Source of the DNA: Aldehydirespirator sp965204415
Lineage (GTDB): Bacteria; Actinomycetota; Acidimicrobiia; Acidimicrobiales; Aldehydirespiratoraceae
DNA: 64,000 nt
Reading direction: 5' to 3'
Assembly: GCA_965204415.1 (NCBI GenBank)
Contig: CBDBEL010000001.1
Coordinates: 1,212,769 to 1,276,768 of the forward strand
Numbering within the stretch: position 1 is the first letter of the stretch; each line of letters begins with the position of its first letter. Both the position numbers and the translations under genes were made by a program. The notes below the pieces were generated by a model. It was not told the origin of the DNA and ran no database searches. It saw nothing but the letters and a program-made list of their open reading frames with translations. Below, one piece after another: positions 40,307-48,935 of the stretch.

Positions 40307-42061
40307 CTAGGCGGCCGTCCCGACTGGGACCGTACGGGTGTGGCGGCCCGAGCGCAGCACCGTGCCCGGCAGCGCGTCGGTGGCCTCGCCGTCGACCACG
40401 GTGGTGACCCCGTTGACCATCACCCGGCGCACGCCGGTGGCCTCGGACCACAGCCGCCGGCCGTCGCCGGGCAGGTCGGCCACCAGCACCGGCTCATGGG
40501 CCCCGACGGTGTCGGGGTCGAACAGCACGATGTCGGCGTGGAAGCCCTCGGCGATGCGGCCCCGGCCCTTGAGGCCGAACAGCCGGGCCGGCGCCTCGGT
40601 GAGGTGGCGGACGGCGTTCTCGAGGGACGTGAGCTGCCGGCCCCGCAGGCAGTCGTCGATCCAGGCGGTGGTGTAGCAGGCGCCGGCCATGCGGTCGAGG
40701 TGGGCCCCGGCGTCGCTGCCGCCGATCATCACCGCGGGATGCTCCCAGGCCTCGGCCCGCAGCCGCCAGCTCTCGGGGTCGTCGTCGGTGGGGGCCGGCC
40801 ACAGCACGGTGCGCAGATCGTCGTTGAGGCAGATGTCCACCAGGCAGAAGAAGTCCCGCTGGCCCCGCTCCCGGGCGATGTCGCCCACCCGGCGGCCCTT
40901 GAGGCCCTCGTTGGCGGCCGAGTAGGTGTCGCCGATGCGGTAGTCGGACCAGCCGGTGAGGCGGCTGAACACGCCGGCGGAAGGGCTGGCCGCCGAGTTC
41001 TCGAGGGCGATCAGGGTCTCGGGGCGGCGCAGGGCCTCCATGCGCTCGGGCACCGGCAGGCCGAAGGTGTCGGGCCAGTCCGGCAGCATGTGCAGCGCGC
41101 AGAACGTGCCCAGGTTCATGTTCATCCCCACCAGGATCGGCATGGTGAGGGCCACCACCACCGCCCCGGCGTCGGCGGCCCGCTCGCAGGCCGCGATCTG
41201 GTTGCGGTAGTCGTCGGGGCGGGCCGAGTCGATGGTGAGCACGTTCCAGTTGAGGGGGCGCTGGGCCTGCAGCGACATGCGGGTCATCAGGTCGACCTCG
41301 TCGTCGCTGAAGCCCTTCATGCAGCCGTCGGCCACCCACTCCAGGGTGGTGCCGGGGTGGGTGGCGGTCTCCCGGCACAGCTCCAGCACCTCGTGCTCGG
41401 AGGCCCAGCGGCTGGGGACGGGCTGGCCGTCCCAGTCGTTGTGGGTGTAGCTGCGGCCGGTGGAGAAGCCGAGCCCGCCCGCGGCCAGCGACTCGGCCAG
41501 CAGGGCCCGCATCAGGGCGATCTGGTCGTCGTTGGCCTCGTGGCCGACGGCGTCTTGGCGCATGACGGCGCGGCGCAGGGCGCAGTGGCCCACCAGGAAG
41601 CCGGCGTTCACGCCTAGGCCCCGGGTCTCGACGGCCCGCAGGTAGTCGGCGAAGCTCTCCCAGTCCCAGGGCACGCCCTGCTCCAGGGCGGCCAGCTCCA
41701 TGCCCTCGACCTTCACCATCATCCGCTTGAGGTACTCGCCGTCGTCGGGGTGGGTGAGCGGGGCCAGCGAGAAGCCGCAGTTGCCGCCTATGACCGACGT
41801 GACGCCGAAGAGGTTCGACGGGGTGGCCCGGGGGTCCCAGAAGATCTGGGCGTCGTAGTGGGTGTGGGGGTCGATGAAGCCGGGGCACACCACCAGGCCG
41901 GCGGCGTCGATCGTGTCGGTGGCCTCGGTGGCGGCGCCGTGCAGGTCGCCGGGGTCGGCCACGGCCACGATCCGGTCCCCGGAGATGCCGATGTCGGCGG
42001 GACGGGCCGGGGCGCCGGTGCCGTCCACCAGCGTGCCCCCGGTGATCAGCGTGTCAAGCAT
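40307..42061 (-). CDS. N-acyl-D-amino-acid deacylase-type amidohydrolase
   Basis: This is a 584-residue amidohydrolase/D-aminoacylase. The N-terminal composite strand is MLDTLITGGTLVDGTGAP. The metal motif is PGFIDPHTHYDAQIFWDP, and EYLKRMMVKVEGMELAAL, GHCALRRAVM and MIGGSDAGAHLDRMAG follow (last metal Asp). The substrate is probably N-acyl-D-amino acids or a related amide. The start at 42061 fits the family; the frame extends further 5' through non-coding repeat DNA. It faces acs across the repeat region on the same strand. Confidence 0.85.
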   Translation of the reverse strand: MLDTLITGGTLVDGTGAPARPADIGISGDRIVAVADPGDLHGAATEATDTIDAAGLVVCPGFIDPHTHYDAQIFWDPRATPSNLFGVTSVIGGNCGFSLAPLTHPDDGEYLKRMMVKVEGMELAALEQGVPWDWESFADYLRAVETRGLGVNAGFLVGHCALRRAVMRQDAVGHEANDDQIALMRALLAESLAAGGLGFSTGRSYTHNDWDGQPVPSRWASEHEVLELCRETATHPGTTLEWVADGCMKGFSDDEVDLMTRMSLQAQRPLNWNVLTIDSARPDDYRNQIAACERAADAGAVVVALTMPILVGMNMNLGTFCALHMLPDWPDTFGLPVPERMEALRRPETLIALENSAASPSAGVFSRLTGWSDYRIGDTYSAANEGLKGRRVGDIARERGQRDFFCLVDICLNDDLRTVLWPAPTDDDPESWRLRAEAWEHPAVMIGGSDAGAHLDRMAGACYTTAWIDDCLRGRQLTSLENAVRHLTEAPARLFGLKGRGRIAEGFHADIVLFDPDTVGAHEPVLVADLPGDGRRLWSEATGVRRVMVNGVTTVVDGEATDALPGTVLRSGRHTRTVPVGTAA

Positions 42062-42151
42062 TGAGCCAGAGGGTAGCCGTGACGCCGTTGGCCCGATCCG
42101 CCGAGTGCGGCCGGCGGGGCGGGCGCCGCGGCCCCTCCCCTCGCTCCGACC

Positions 42152-42203
42152 CGAAATTGGCGACCAAATGGGCACCATACACCCATTCCCGCCCCCAATT
42201 TCG
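42152..42203. repeat. Dispersed 52-bp palindrome, copy 2
   Basis: CGAAATTGG (42152-42160) and CCAATTTCG (42195-42203) enclose GCGACCAAATGGGCACC...ACACCCATT. It lies upstream of the amidohydrolase, next to the 22-bp repeat. Confidence 0.75.
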
Positions 42204-42208
42204 GAGAG

Positions 42209-42271
42209 ACGGCAATAGGCGATCGACAAGACGGCAATAGGCGATCGACGAGACGGCAATAGGCGATCGAC
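42209..42271. repeat. 22-bp tandem repeat, three units
   Basis: ACGGCAATAGGCGATCGAC(A/G)AG begins at 42209, 42231 and 42253 with almost no divergence. It lies between the divergent amidohydrolase and msrA genes. Confidence 0.85.
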
Positions 42272-42334
42272 CCTCTCCGGAAATGACCCTCGCCGGAAAT
42301 CTGGCGGGCGGTGCCGGCGAGTACAGTCCAAGAC

Positions 42335-42991
42335 ATGCTGCTACGACGGGACAAGACCCGGATGCCGACCGCCGCCGACGCCCTGCCCGGGCGGGACGAG
42401 GCCATGGAGGTGCAGGCCTACGGGCACCTGGTGCTCGGCACCCCGCTGGAGCCGCCGTTCCCCGACGGCTGCGAGCGGGCCATGTTCGGGATGGGGTGCT
42501 TCTGGGGGGCGGAGCGGTTCTTCTGGCAGGTGCCGGGGGTTCACACCACTGCGGTGGGCTACTCGGGGGGCGTCACCCCCAACCCGACCTACCAGGAGGT
42601 GTGCACCGGGCGCACCGGCCACAACGAGGTGGTGCTGGTGGTGCACGACCCGTCGGCGGCGCCCTACGAGCAGCTGCTGAAGGTGTTCTGGGAGATGCAC
42701 GACCCCACCCAGGGGATGCGCCAGGGCAACGACGTCGGCACCCAGTACCGCAGCGGCATCTACGTGTACTCCGGCGCTCAGCGGGAGGCCGCGGAGGCTT
42801 CCCGGGGCCGGTACCAGGCCGCGCTCACCGGGAAGGGCTTCGGGGAGATCACCACCGAGATCGTCGACGCCGGCGCCTTCTACTACGCCGAGGAGTACCA
42901 CCAGCAGTACCTGTCCCGGAACCCGTACGGCTACTGCAACCACGGCTTCTGCCAGGTCGGCTACGAGCCCGTCGCAGCCGCGGCCGGCTGA
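42335..42991 (+). CDS. msrA: Peptide methionine (S)-S-oxide reductase
   Basis: This 218-residue protein has catalytic GMGCFWGAERFFW (the Cys of GCFWG, about residue 52), YSGGVTPNPTYQEVCTGRTGH, then the substrate region DVGTQYRSGIY. The C-terminal end YGYCNHGFCQVGYEP carries resolving cysteines. It repairs oxidised methionine using thioredoxin. ATG at 42335 fits, eight codons inside the longest frame. It is divergent from the amidohydrolase. Confidence 0.95.
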   Translation: MLLRRDKTRMPTAADALPGRDEAMEVQAYGHLVLGTPLEPPFPDGCERAMFGMGCFWGAERFFWQVPGVHTTAVGYSGGVTPNPTYQEVCTGRTGHNEVVLVVHDPSAAPYEQLLKVFWEMHDPTQGMRQGNDVGTQYRSGIYVYSGAQREAAEASRGRYQAALTGKGFGEITTEIVDAGAFYYAEEYHQQYLSRNPYGYCNHGFCQVGYEPVAAAAG

Positions 42992-43106
42992 TCGATGCCG
43001 AACCCGCCCCCAGCGGCCCAGAACCCGCATCGATTCCGGCGGGCCGCGGCTCTCCCATCTGCAGTTGATGCCGAACCCGCCCTCAGAGGCCCAGAACCCG
43101 CGTCAA
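42991..43106. repeat. Two copies of a 44-bp palindromic repeat after msrA
   Basis: Unit 1 spans ATCGATGC (42991-42998) to GCATCGAT (43027-43034). Unit 2 spans TTGATGC (43065-43071) to GCGTCAA (43100-43106). Both contain CCGAACCCGCCC and GGCCCAGAACCCGC. They may act as terminators of msrA. Confidence 0.7.
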
Positions 43107-43204
43107 TTTCGATGAGGGCGGTGCGACGCATCGCACGCGGTGCTAAGGGTGCTAAGGGTTCAGCCGGGGCATGCTGCACCGCCCGCCGGTCCCTTGGAAC
43201 GTGC

Positions 43205-43332
43205 GCGGGTAGGCGAGAGCGGCTCGCGCTGCGGCGTGGTCATTCCCGCTCTTGTTCGCTGCGCTCACGGGCCGCTCGGGCCACGGCCTCGCCCGTATGG
43301 GCCGGGTTCTTTCACCTACCCGCTCGGCCTCT
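43205..43332. repeat. Palindromic MITE-like element, left copy
   Basis: A roughly 130-bp segment with self-complementary ends (GCGGGTAGGCGAGAG and CCTACCCGC) and a conserved centre CATTCCCGCTC-TGTTCGCTG. It is present in inverted orientation at 44482-44624, so the two bracket the EamA gene. From 43107 to 43357 no other feature is seen. Confidence 0.65.
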
Positions 43333-43357
43333 TAGTCGGCAACTGGTTGGCGGCTAG

Positions 43358-44482
43358 TTGACGGCCGAGTCTCGGGTCGCGGGCCAGGGGACGCCCCCGG
43401 CACCGTCGCCGCGGTCGCGCCGGCTGGGCGCGGCGATGATGCTGGTGTCGGGGCTGGGGTTCGGCTCCACCGGCGCCATCTCCCGCAGCATCGACGCCGA
43501 CGCCTGGCAGCTCGCCAGCTGGCGGAGCCTGCTCGGCGGCAGCGCCACGCTGGTCTACGTGTGGCTGCGAGGCCGTCTCAGTGGCTCGGCCGGCGGCTCC
43601 GTCGGCAGCTCCGTCGGCAGCCCAGCCGATAGCCCAGCCCGCGGCTCCGTCAGCGGCTCGGTCAGCGGCTCCGCCGGCAGCTCAGCCAGCGACTCGGCCG
43701 ACAGCCCAGCCCGCGGCTCCGTCAGCAGCCCGGCCGACAGCCCAGCCGGCGGTTCGCAGTCCCGCCTGCGGCTAAGCGCCACCCTCGGACCCCAGGGCCT
43801 GCTGCTGGTCGGGCTGTCGGGAGTGTCGATGATCCTGTACATCGACGCGCTCCAGCGCACGGAGGTGGCCAACGTCAGCGTGATCGCGGCCACCGTTCCG
43901 TTCCTGGCCGCCGGGCTGGCGTGGCTGATCCTGCGCGAGCGGCTGCGGCGCTCGACGGTGGCGGCGGGTCTGGTGGCGCTGGGCGGCGTGACCCTTACAG
44001 TGGCCGGCAACCTCGGGCCCGGCGACCTAGACGGCAACCTGCGGGCCGTCGTCCTGGCGCTGACCCTGGCCCTACTGATCGTGCTGATACGCCGCTTCGA
44101 GGGGGCCGACGCGGTGCTGGCGCTGGGCTTGGCCGGGGTGCTGCTGTTCGTGGTGGCGATGGTGGTGGCCGACCCGCTGGGGGTGGCCGCCGGCCAGATG
44201 CCGATGCTGGTGTTCTTCGGGGCGGTGTTCGCGGTGTCGCTGGTGCTGTGGACCGAGGGGGTGCGGCTGATCCCGGCTGCGGAGGCCGGGCTGCTGACCT
44301 CAAGCGAGACGCCGTTCTCGATCCTGCTGGCGTGGATCGTGCTGGCCGAGGCGCCGCCGCTGGTGACCGTGGTCGGCGGGCTGCTGGTGCTGGGCGCCAT
44401 CTTCGGCCACGCCGGGGCCGATCTGGCCGCCGGCCGGGTCAGCCGCCCGTGGCTGCGCCCCCGGACCCGCCCGAGGCTCTAG
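43358..44482 (+). CDS. EamA-family (DMT) transporter with Ser/Gly/Pro-rich loop
   Basis: This is a 374-residue membrane protein with two EamA-like halves. Helices include LGAAMMLVSGLGFGSTGAIS, WRSLLGGSATLVYVWL, GLLLVGLSGVSMILYIDAL, VSVIAATVPFLAAGLAWLIL and more to residue 355. Between helices 2 and 3 lies an insertion of about 55 residues made of repeats such as SVGSPADSPARGS and SVSGSAGSSAS, absent from ordinary members. The frame opens at TTG (43358). Drug/metabolite transporters of this type export small metabolites. Its stop is the first base of the right-hand palindromic element, and a related element lies upstream. Confidence 0.85.
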   Translation: MTAESRVAGQGTPPAPSPRSRRLGAAMMLVSGLGFGSTGAISRSIDADAWQLASWRSLLGGSATLVYVWLRGRLSGSAGGSVGSSVGSPADSPARGSVSGSVSGSAGSSASDSADSPARGSVSSPADSPAGGSQSRLRLSATLGPQGLLLVGLSGVSMILYIDALQRTEVANVSVIAATVPFLAAGLAWLILRERLRRSTVAAGLVALGGVTLTVAGNLGPGDLDGNLRAVVLALTLALLIVLIRRFEGADAVLALGLAGVLLFVVAMVVADPLGVAAGQMPMLVFFGAVFAVSLVLWTEGVRLIPAAEAGLLTSSETPFSILLAWIVLAEAPPLVTVVGGLLVLGAIFGHAGADLAAGRVSRPWLRPRTRPRL

Positions 44483-44624
44483 AGGCCGAGCGGATAGGCA
44501 CGCGAATCCGGCGCATACGGCGCGAGGCCGTGGGCAGTGTTGCTTTGGTCTTGGGCGGCCCGTGAACGCAGCGAACGAGAGCGGGAATGACACCGCTGCG
44601 CGCGACAGGCTCTCGCCTATCCGC
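44482..44624. repeat. Palindromic MITE-like element, right copy
   Basis: CGGATAGGC (44491-44499) and GCCTATCCG (44614-44622) are the ends of a roughly 140-bp palindrome. Its minus strand aligns with the left copy, sharing CATTCCCGCTCTCGTTCGCT and TTCACGGGCCGC. It starts at the stop codon of the EamA gene and could terminate its transcript. Confidence 0.65.
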
Positions 44625-44645
44625 GTGGCCCCTTAGGCGCGAGCG

Positions 44646-44840
44646 TCAGCTGCCGTCGGCGGACAGGGGGAACCGCTTGCGGCCCCAGAACTGCCAGACC
44701 AGCCAGCCGGCGATATTCACAGCCGTGCTGCCCAGGACCAGCCACAGGAACAACCCGAGCTTCGAGTCGAACCACTCGGAGAAGACATTCGGCAAGCAGA
44801 CCGCGAGGAACGCTACGGCCCCCCAAATCACGTGGCCCAC
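44646..44840 (-). CDS. Small two-helix membrane protein
   Basis: From a GTG at 44840, 64 residues encode two membrane helices (HVIWGAVAFLAVCLPNVF and LFLWLVLGSTAVNIAGWLVW) and a basic end GRKRFPLSADGS. GAGAGG precedes the start. The upstream extension of the frame runs through the 79-bp repeat and is not coding. The function is unknown. Confidence 0.5.
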   Translation of the reverse strand: MGHVIWGAVAFLAVCLPNVFSEWFDSKLGLFLWLVLGSTAVNIAGWLVWQFWGRKRFPLSADGS

Positions 44841-44876
44841 CCTCTCACGGCGGCTCCTGTATTGCGGGCGCCGGAG

Positions 44877-45110
44877 GACTCGCAGCAGGCCCCTCCCAAA
44901 CACCACCGCGTCAGCCGCCCTCTGCAGGATCCGGAGGCGGGGGACGCAGGAACAGGACTCGCAGCAGGCCCCTCCCAAACACCACCGCGTCAGCCGCCCT
45001 CTGCAGGATCCGGAGGCGGGGGACGCAGGAACAGGACTCGCAGCAGGCCCCTCCCGAACACCACCGCGTCAGCCGTCCTCTGCGGGGTCAGGCGGCGGGG
45101 GGCGGAAGAA
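44877..45110. repeat. 79-bp tandem repeat containing the doxX 3' end
   Basis: Units start at 44877, 44956 and 45035. The unit nearest the DoxX gene includes its last codons and stop; in each of the others, minus-strand CCG CCT CCG GAT CCT GCA GAG repeats the PPPDPAE ending and a stop. The gene's end has thus been copied downstream twice with few changes. Confidence 0.8.
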
Positions 45111-45746
45111 GAGCAGGAGTTGGGCCGCGCCGGCGCCGACGCCGAGCAGCAGGGCGATCCACATGCCGGTCCATCCGTCGAGGCGGTGGATGATCTCCAG
45201 TTCGGCGTCGAGGGATATGCGGCCCGGGCCGAGCATGGCCGTCACCAGGCTCATGGTGGCGATCAGGGCGACGTACTCCCAGCCCTCGCCGGTGATCATG
45301 AAGCCCTTGTCGCGGTGGACGGTCCAGAACGCCACCACCATCAGAGCGATCAGCCCGGCTGCGGCCAGTGGGGTGAGCAGGCCGAGCACGAGCAGCACGC
45401 CCACGCCCATCTCGGTGCCGGCGGCCAGGGCGGCGTGGACCTTGCCGGGGCGCATCCCCATCGACTGGAACCAGCGTCCGGTGCCGGCGATCCTGCCGCC
45501 CCGGAAGGCCTTGTTGTAGCCGTGGACGAAGATCATCATTCCCAGAGCGGCCCGCAGGATCATCACGGCGACATCGAGCACCCGGGCCGACTCGGGCTTG
45601 ACGCTGACACCATCGCCATCGCCGTAGACGAACCAGACGGCAGCGTCGCCGCTCCACGGGTCATACAGCGCCGCGGCCAGCACCAGACCGAGCACCGTGA
45701 GCGCGGTGAGCGCTCTGATGACGATGTCGGCTGTGCGCTTGCTCAC
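45069..45746 (-). CDS. DoxX-family membrane protein
   Basis: This is a 225-residue protein. An N-terminal helix (IVIRALTALTVLGLVLAAAL) is followed by an acidic loop (YGDGDGVSVKPESA) and the DoxX core: LDVAVMILRAALGMMIFVHG, the loop GGRIAGTGRWFQSMGM, then MGVGVLLVLGLLTPLAAAG and two further helices. DoxX proteins are four-helix membrane proteins linked to quinone-dependent oxidoreduction or redox stress. The Pro-rich C terminus is duplicated in the tandem array downstream. Confidence 0.8.
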   Translation of the reverse strand: MSKRTADIVIRALTALTVLGLVLAAALYDPWSGDAAVWFVYGDGDGVSVKPESARVLDVAVMILRAALGMMIFVHGYNKAFRGGRIAGTGRWFQSMGMRPGKVHAALAAGTEMGVGVLLVLGLLTPLAAAGLIALMVVAFWTVHRDKGFMITGEGWEYVALIATMSLVTAMLGPGRISLDAELEIIHRLDGWTGMWIALLLGVGAGAAQLLLFFRPPPPDPAEDG

Positions 45747-46088
45747 GGTGACCTCCCAGCCGCCCCCGTTGCCACGGCTGGTGCGAGTGTAGGCACGGCG
45801 CCGCTACCCCCATCACGCCGACCCGTGCGCCGGGCCCGCGAGCACACCAGTACGCCGCCGGCAGCTGGAGCGCGAGCAACAGCCCCGCGCCGGGCCCGCG
45901 AGCACACCAGTACGCCGGTTTCACCCTCGCGGCCAGGCGTAAGGTGGCAGTGACCGGGGAGCGGCCGGCACCGCCACCGGAACCAGCCCCACCTAAACCC
46001 GGCGACCGGCCCGACCGACACCCCACCAGAGCAGCCCCGCCCCCAAACCGGCGACTGGACGGACCGGCGGAGAGTAGACATTCAGGCC

Positions 46089-47498
46089 GTGGGCTCGGAT
46101 GTGGCGGATGTGGGCGTGGCAGTGCTGGCGGTGGCCAGGACCGCGGTGCGGCCGGTGGACGGCGAGCTGGCCGGGTGGAACCCGGTGGAACTGGCCGGCG
46201 TGGTGGGGCGGGAGGCGCTGGAGCGTGCCCGGCTCGCGGCTGGCGATCTGGACGAGGTGGTGGTGGGCTGCGCCGACCCGGTGGGGGCCTGCGGGGCCGA
46301 CGCGGCCCGGGCCATCGTGCTGGCCGCCGGCTGGCCGGTCACCGTCGGCGGTCATGTCGTCGACCGGGGCGAGACCAGCGGGCTGGCCGCGGTGCAGGCC
46401 GCGGCGGCGTCTATCCGGGCCGGGCAGGCCCGCACCGTGCTGGTGCTCGGGCTGGGCCTGTGCTCGGTGGTGCCGCCGGGCGCGGCCGCCCTCAACCGCA
46501 CCTACGGCGCTCCCTGGGGCGGGGTGGCCGAGCGGTTCGCGGAGGCGGGCGGGCTACTGCCTGCGCCCCGGCTGTCGGAGCGTGCTGCTGTGACGGCGGG
46601 CATCGACCGGGCGGCGCTTGATGCGGCGGCCGAGGAGTCCCGGCGGAGGCGGGCGGCCGCGGGTGCCAGCCCGGCCATTGTGGCGGTGGCGGCCCGGCCG
46701 GGCGATGCGGCCGGGCGGGGCGTGTACCCGGGCGACCCGGTGGCGGCTGACGTGGTGCGTGACTGGGGCGACGCCGCGGAGTTGCCCCCGGCCTTCGACG
46801 ACGACGGGCTCTTGACCGCAGCCACGTTCGCTCCCCCAGCCGACGCGGTGGCCGCAGTGCTGCTGCAAGCCGTCGCCGCCCCACCCGAACCCTCCGCCGC
46901 AGGCTTGGCCAAGGCCACAGCCGCGCCCCGCAGCGAGGACGCCACAGACACACACACCACCGAAACCCAGCCCCGGCCAGAACAACACCCAACCCAGGCC
47001 ACAACCACGCCCCGCAGCGAGAGCCTCGCCACAGACACACACACCACCGACATCCAGCCCGCGCCAGGTGGACACCCGGCCGGGATCGCAGCCGTGCTTG
47101 AGAGCACCCGTGCGGCCACGGAGGCGAGCGGCCCTGCGGCGCTGGTGACGGCGGCGGGGATGGGCCGGGCCGCCGGTGACCCCTTCGATCCGGTCGGCAA
47201 CGTGGCCGTGTCGGTGAGCCGGGCGCTGGCGGAGGCCGGCGTGGAGCTCGACGCGGTGCACGACATCGCTGTGGTCGAGCAGGACGCGGCCACCGTCGAG
47301 CTGGTCGCGGGAGCCCTGGGCATCGACCAGGACGCCATCAACCGGTCCGGCGGGGCCGTGGCCACCGGCAACGCCGGGGCCGCGGAGGAGCTGCGCCTCA
47401 TCACCGACGGTGTGGCCGGGGGGTCCGGCGGCATGCTGCTGACGGTCAGCGCCGGACCGACCGGCTCAGCCGCTAACGTGTGGCAAACACATATTTAA
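46089..47498 (+). CDS. Thiolase-like protein lacking catalytic cysteines
   Basis: This 469-residue protein has the thiolase fold: an N-terminal VAVLAVARTAVRPVDGEL, VVVGCADPVGACGADAARAI and a C-terminal GGAVATGNAGAAEELRLITD. Where thiolases have the nucleophile (N-x-x-C-x-S-G) this protein has DRGETSG. The GHP histidine is N in GNAG, and the terminal C-x-G-x-G is GGSGG. A repeat-containing insert (about residues 278-330; HTTETQPRPEQHP and HTTDIQPAPGGHP) interrupts it. Enzyme activity is unlikely; non-catalytic thiolase subunits exist in steroid or CoA-ester pathways. The GTG start at 46089 is the longest. Confidence 0.65.
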   Translation: MGSDVADVGVAVLAVARTAVRPVDGELAGWNPVELAGVVGREALERARLAAGDLDEVVVGCADPVGACGADAARAIVLAAGWPVTVGGHVVDRGETSGLAAVQAAAASIRAGQARTVLVLGLGLCSVVPPGAAALNRTYGAPWGGVAERFAEAGGLLPAPRLSERAAVTAGIDRAALDAAAEESRRRRAAAGASPAIVAVAARPGDAAGRGVYPGDPVAADVVRDWGDAAELPPAFDDDGLLTAATFAPPADAVAAVLLQAVAAPPEPSAAGLAKATAAPRSEDATDTHTTETQPRPEQHPTQATTTPRSESLATDTHTTDIQPAPGGHPAGIAAVLESTRAATEASGPAALVTAAGMGRAAGDPFDPVGNVAVSVSRALAEAGVELDAVHDIAVVEQDAATVELVAGALGIDQDAINRSGGAVATGNAGAAEELRLITDGVAGGSGGMLLTVSAGPTGSAANVWQTHI

Positions 47499-47546
47499 GT
47501 ATATTTCAAGTTGTTTATGTCATAGTGGTCTGTTACCGTAGCTCCC

Positions 47547-48059
47547 ATGGAAGTCGAAGTCCTCGCCACCCTGCTGGGAGTTGCGCTCGCCGCGCTCGTC
47601 GCAGCGTGCGGCGCGGGCTTCCGCTGGCTGCGTTCCGACCTCCGCGACCTGCGCAGCCATGTTGACACCCGGTTCGAAGAGCAAACCGCGAACACCAACG
47701 CGCAGTTCGCCTCTGTCGGTACGCGCCTTGACGGGCTGGAAGCGAGGTTCGACAGGCTGGAAGCGAAGGTTGACAATCTCATCATGGCGCTGGCCCGCGC
47801 TCGGTCACTGAACGATCCTCAGCTTGCGACGCCCCAGCCGTCGTCACTCCCTCCGGAGACAGGGCCGGTCCTCCGACCGCCGGATCCGGCGCCAACTCCC
47901 ACCGACGCACCTGAGAGCAGGGCATTGCCGGCTGAGACGCCGCCCGAGATTGCAGACCCGCCCCGGGCGCCACCGACCACCGGCGTTCAGCCCTCAGCGG
48001 ATCAGCCGGCACAGCAACGACCGCCCGAACCGTTCGGACCAACCGCGGCACCCGCCTGA
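47547..48059 (+). CDS. Membrane-anchored coiled-coil protein, X-like architecture
   Basis: This 170-residue protein has an N-terminal membrane helix (LATLLGVALAALVAACGAGF, about 6-25). A coiled coil with regular heptads (LDGLEARFDRLEAKVDNLIM, about 60-80) and a long Pro/Ala/Glu-rich tail (about 95-170) follow. The order of parts equals that of X1-X3 in the SLH island, although the sequences differ. AT-rich DNA precedes the ATG at 47547 and probably holds the promoter. The function is unknown. Confidence 0.7.
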   Translation: MEVEVLATLLGVALAALVAACGAGFRWLRSDLRDLRSHVDTRFEEQTANTNAQFASVGTRLDGLEARFDRLEAKVDNLIMALARARSLNDPQLATPQPSSLPPETGPVLRPPDPAPTPTDAPESRALPAETPPEIADPPRAPPTTGVQPSADQPAQQRPPEPFGPTAAPA

Positions 48060-48196
48060 CTCCCCACCAGCCAACCCATCCAGACCTCACCGCAGCGTCT
48101 AGCTGGCCCAATGGCTCCCGAAGCATGACTGGGCCCGTCGCGTAGCATCAGGTAGGCAGGACATCGGGGAACTGCAGGCGGGAGGCCGTCACAGGG

Positions 48197-48523
48197 ATGC
48201 AGCGAGAGAGGGCCGTCAACCTCGGGCTGATCGTGCTGGCGCTGGGCGGCCTGGTGCTCGGCGCCGTCCTGGCCGACCTCCTGAAGGTCCTGATCGCGGT
48301 GGTGATCGCCTACTCGGTGCTGCGGCTGGGGCTGGCCATGCTTCGCAACCTGGCCCGGCCGCTGCCCGAGCCGCCCGACCCGGGCATCCTGCGCAAGGTC
48401 AAGATCGAGTACCGGTGCAGCATCTGCGGCGCCGAGGTGCGCATGACCGTCGCCCCCGACGAGGACCCCGAACCGCCCCGCCACTGCCAGGACGAGATGG
48501 ACTTGGTGACTCCCATCGAGTGA
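48197..48523 (+). CDS. Membrane protein with C-terminal zinc ribbon
   Basis: This is a 108-residue protein. Two hydrophobic stretches (LGLIVLALGGLVLGAVLADL and VLIAVVIAYSVLRLGLAML) are followed by a cytoplasmic ribbon YRCSICGAEVRM with a late HCQDEM, giving C-x-x-C and H-C ligands. Similar small proteins are common in actinobacteria without a known role. The ATG lies after GGAGG (GGGAGGCCGTCACAGGG) at a suitable distance. Confidence 0.7.
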   Translation: MQRERAVNLGLIVLALGGLVLGAVLADLLKVLIAVVIAYSVLRLGLAMLRNLARPLPEPPDPGILRKVKIEYRCSICGAEVRMTVAPDEDPEPPRHCQDEMDLVTPIE

Positions 48524-48630
48524 GAGGCCCAACCCGCCTATCTGCCCCCGATCAGAGTTATCCACAGGCTGTGGGCAAGTCTGGGGGAAATTACAAGAGT
48601 GTGATCACGCAGCGACCGTCTGCGTGGCCG

Positions 48631-48912
48631 TCACCGGTACTGCGTGGCGGTGATGATCCCGGCCAGGATCAGCCCCAGACCCCCCAGAAGCACCACATTG
48701 GAGGTGTCCCAGAGCACGGCCAGATAGTTGACGATGATCAACGCCACGCCCAGCCCTAGCAGGCTGAACAGCAGGATCGGCACCCATATCGGGCTCGGAT
48801 CCTGCACATCGAACCCGGTGTGGGTCTTGGTGTCCGGCTTGTAGTTGTCGGGGCGGGTGCCCTTGGCCGTCACACGGCCGGCCGGCACACGGCGCTTGGT
48901 GGGTCTCGGCAT
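48631..48912 (-). CDS. crgA: Cell division protein CrgA
   Basis: This 93-residue protein has a basic N terminus (MPRPTKRRVPAGRVTAKG), a conserved linker and SPIWVPILLFSLLGLGVALI, then helix 2 (VVLLGGLGLILAGIITATQY). The order and short length match CrgA, the actinobacterial membrane protein that coordinates FtsZ and peptidoglycan enzymes at the septum. Only actinobacteria have it, supporting the taxonomic call. The longer frame 5' of the ATG overlaps the SDR gene and is not coding. Confidence 0.85.
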   Translation of the reverse strand: MPRPTKRRVPAGRVTAKGTRPDNYKPDTKTHTGFDVQDPSPIWVPILLFSLLGLGVALIIVNYLAVLWDTSNVVLLGGLGLILAGIITATQYR

Positions 48913-48935
48913 AGCCCCGAGGATAGACGCCCCGG

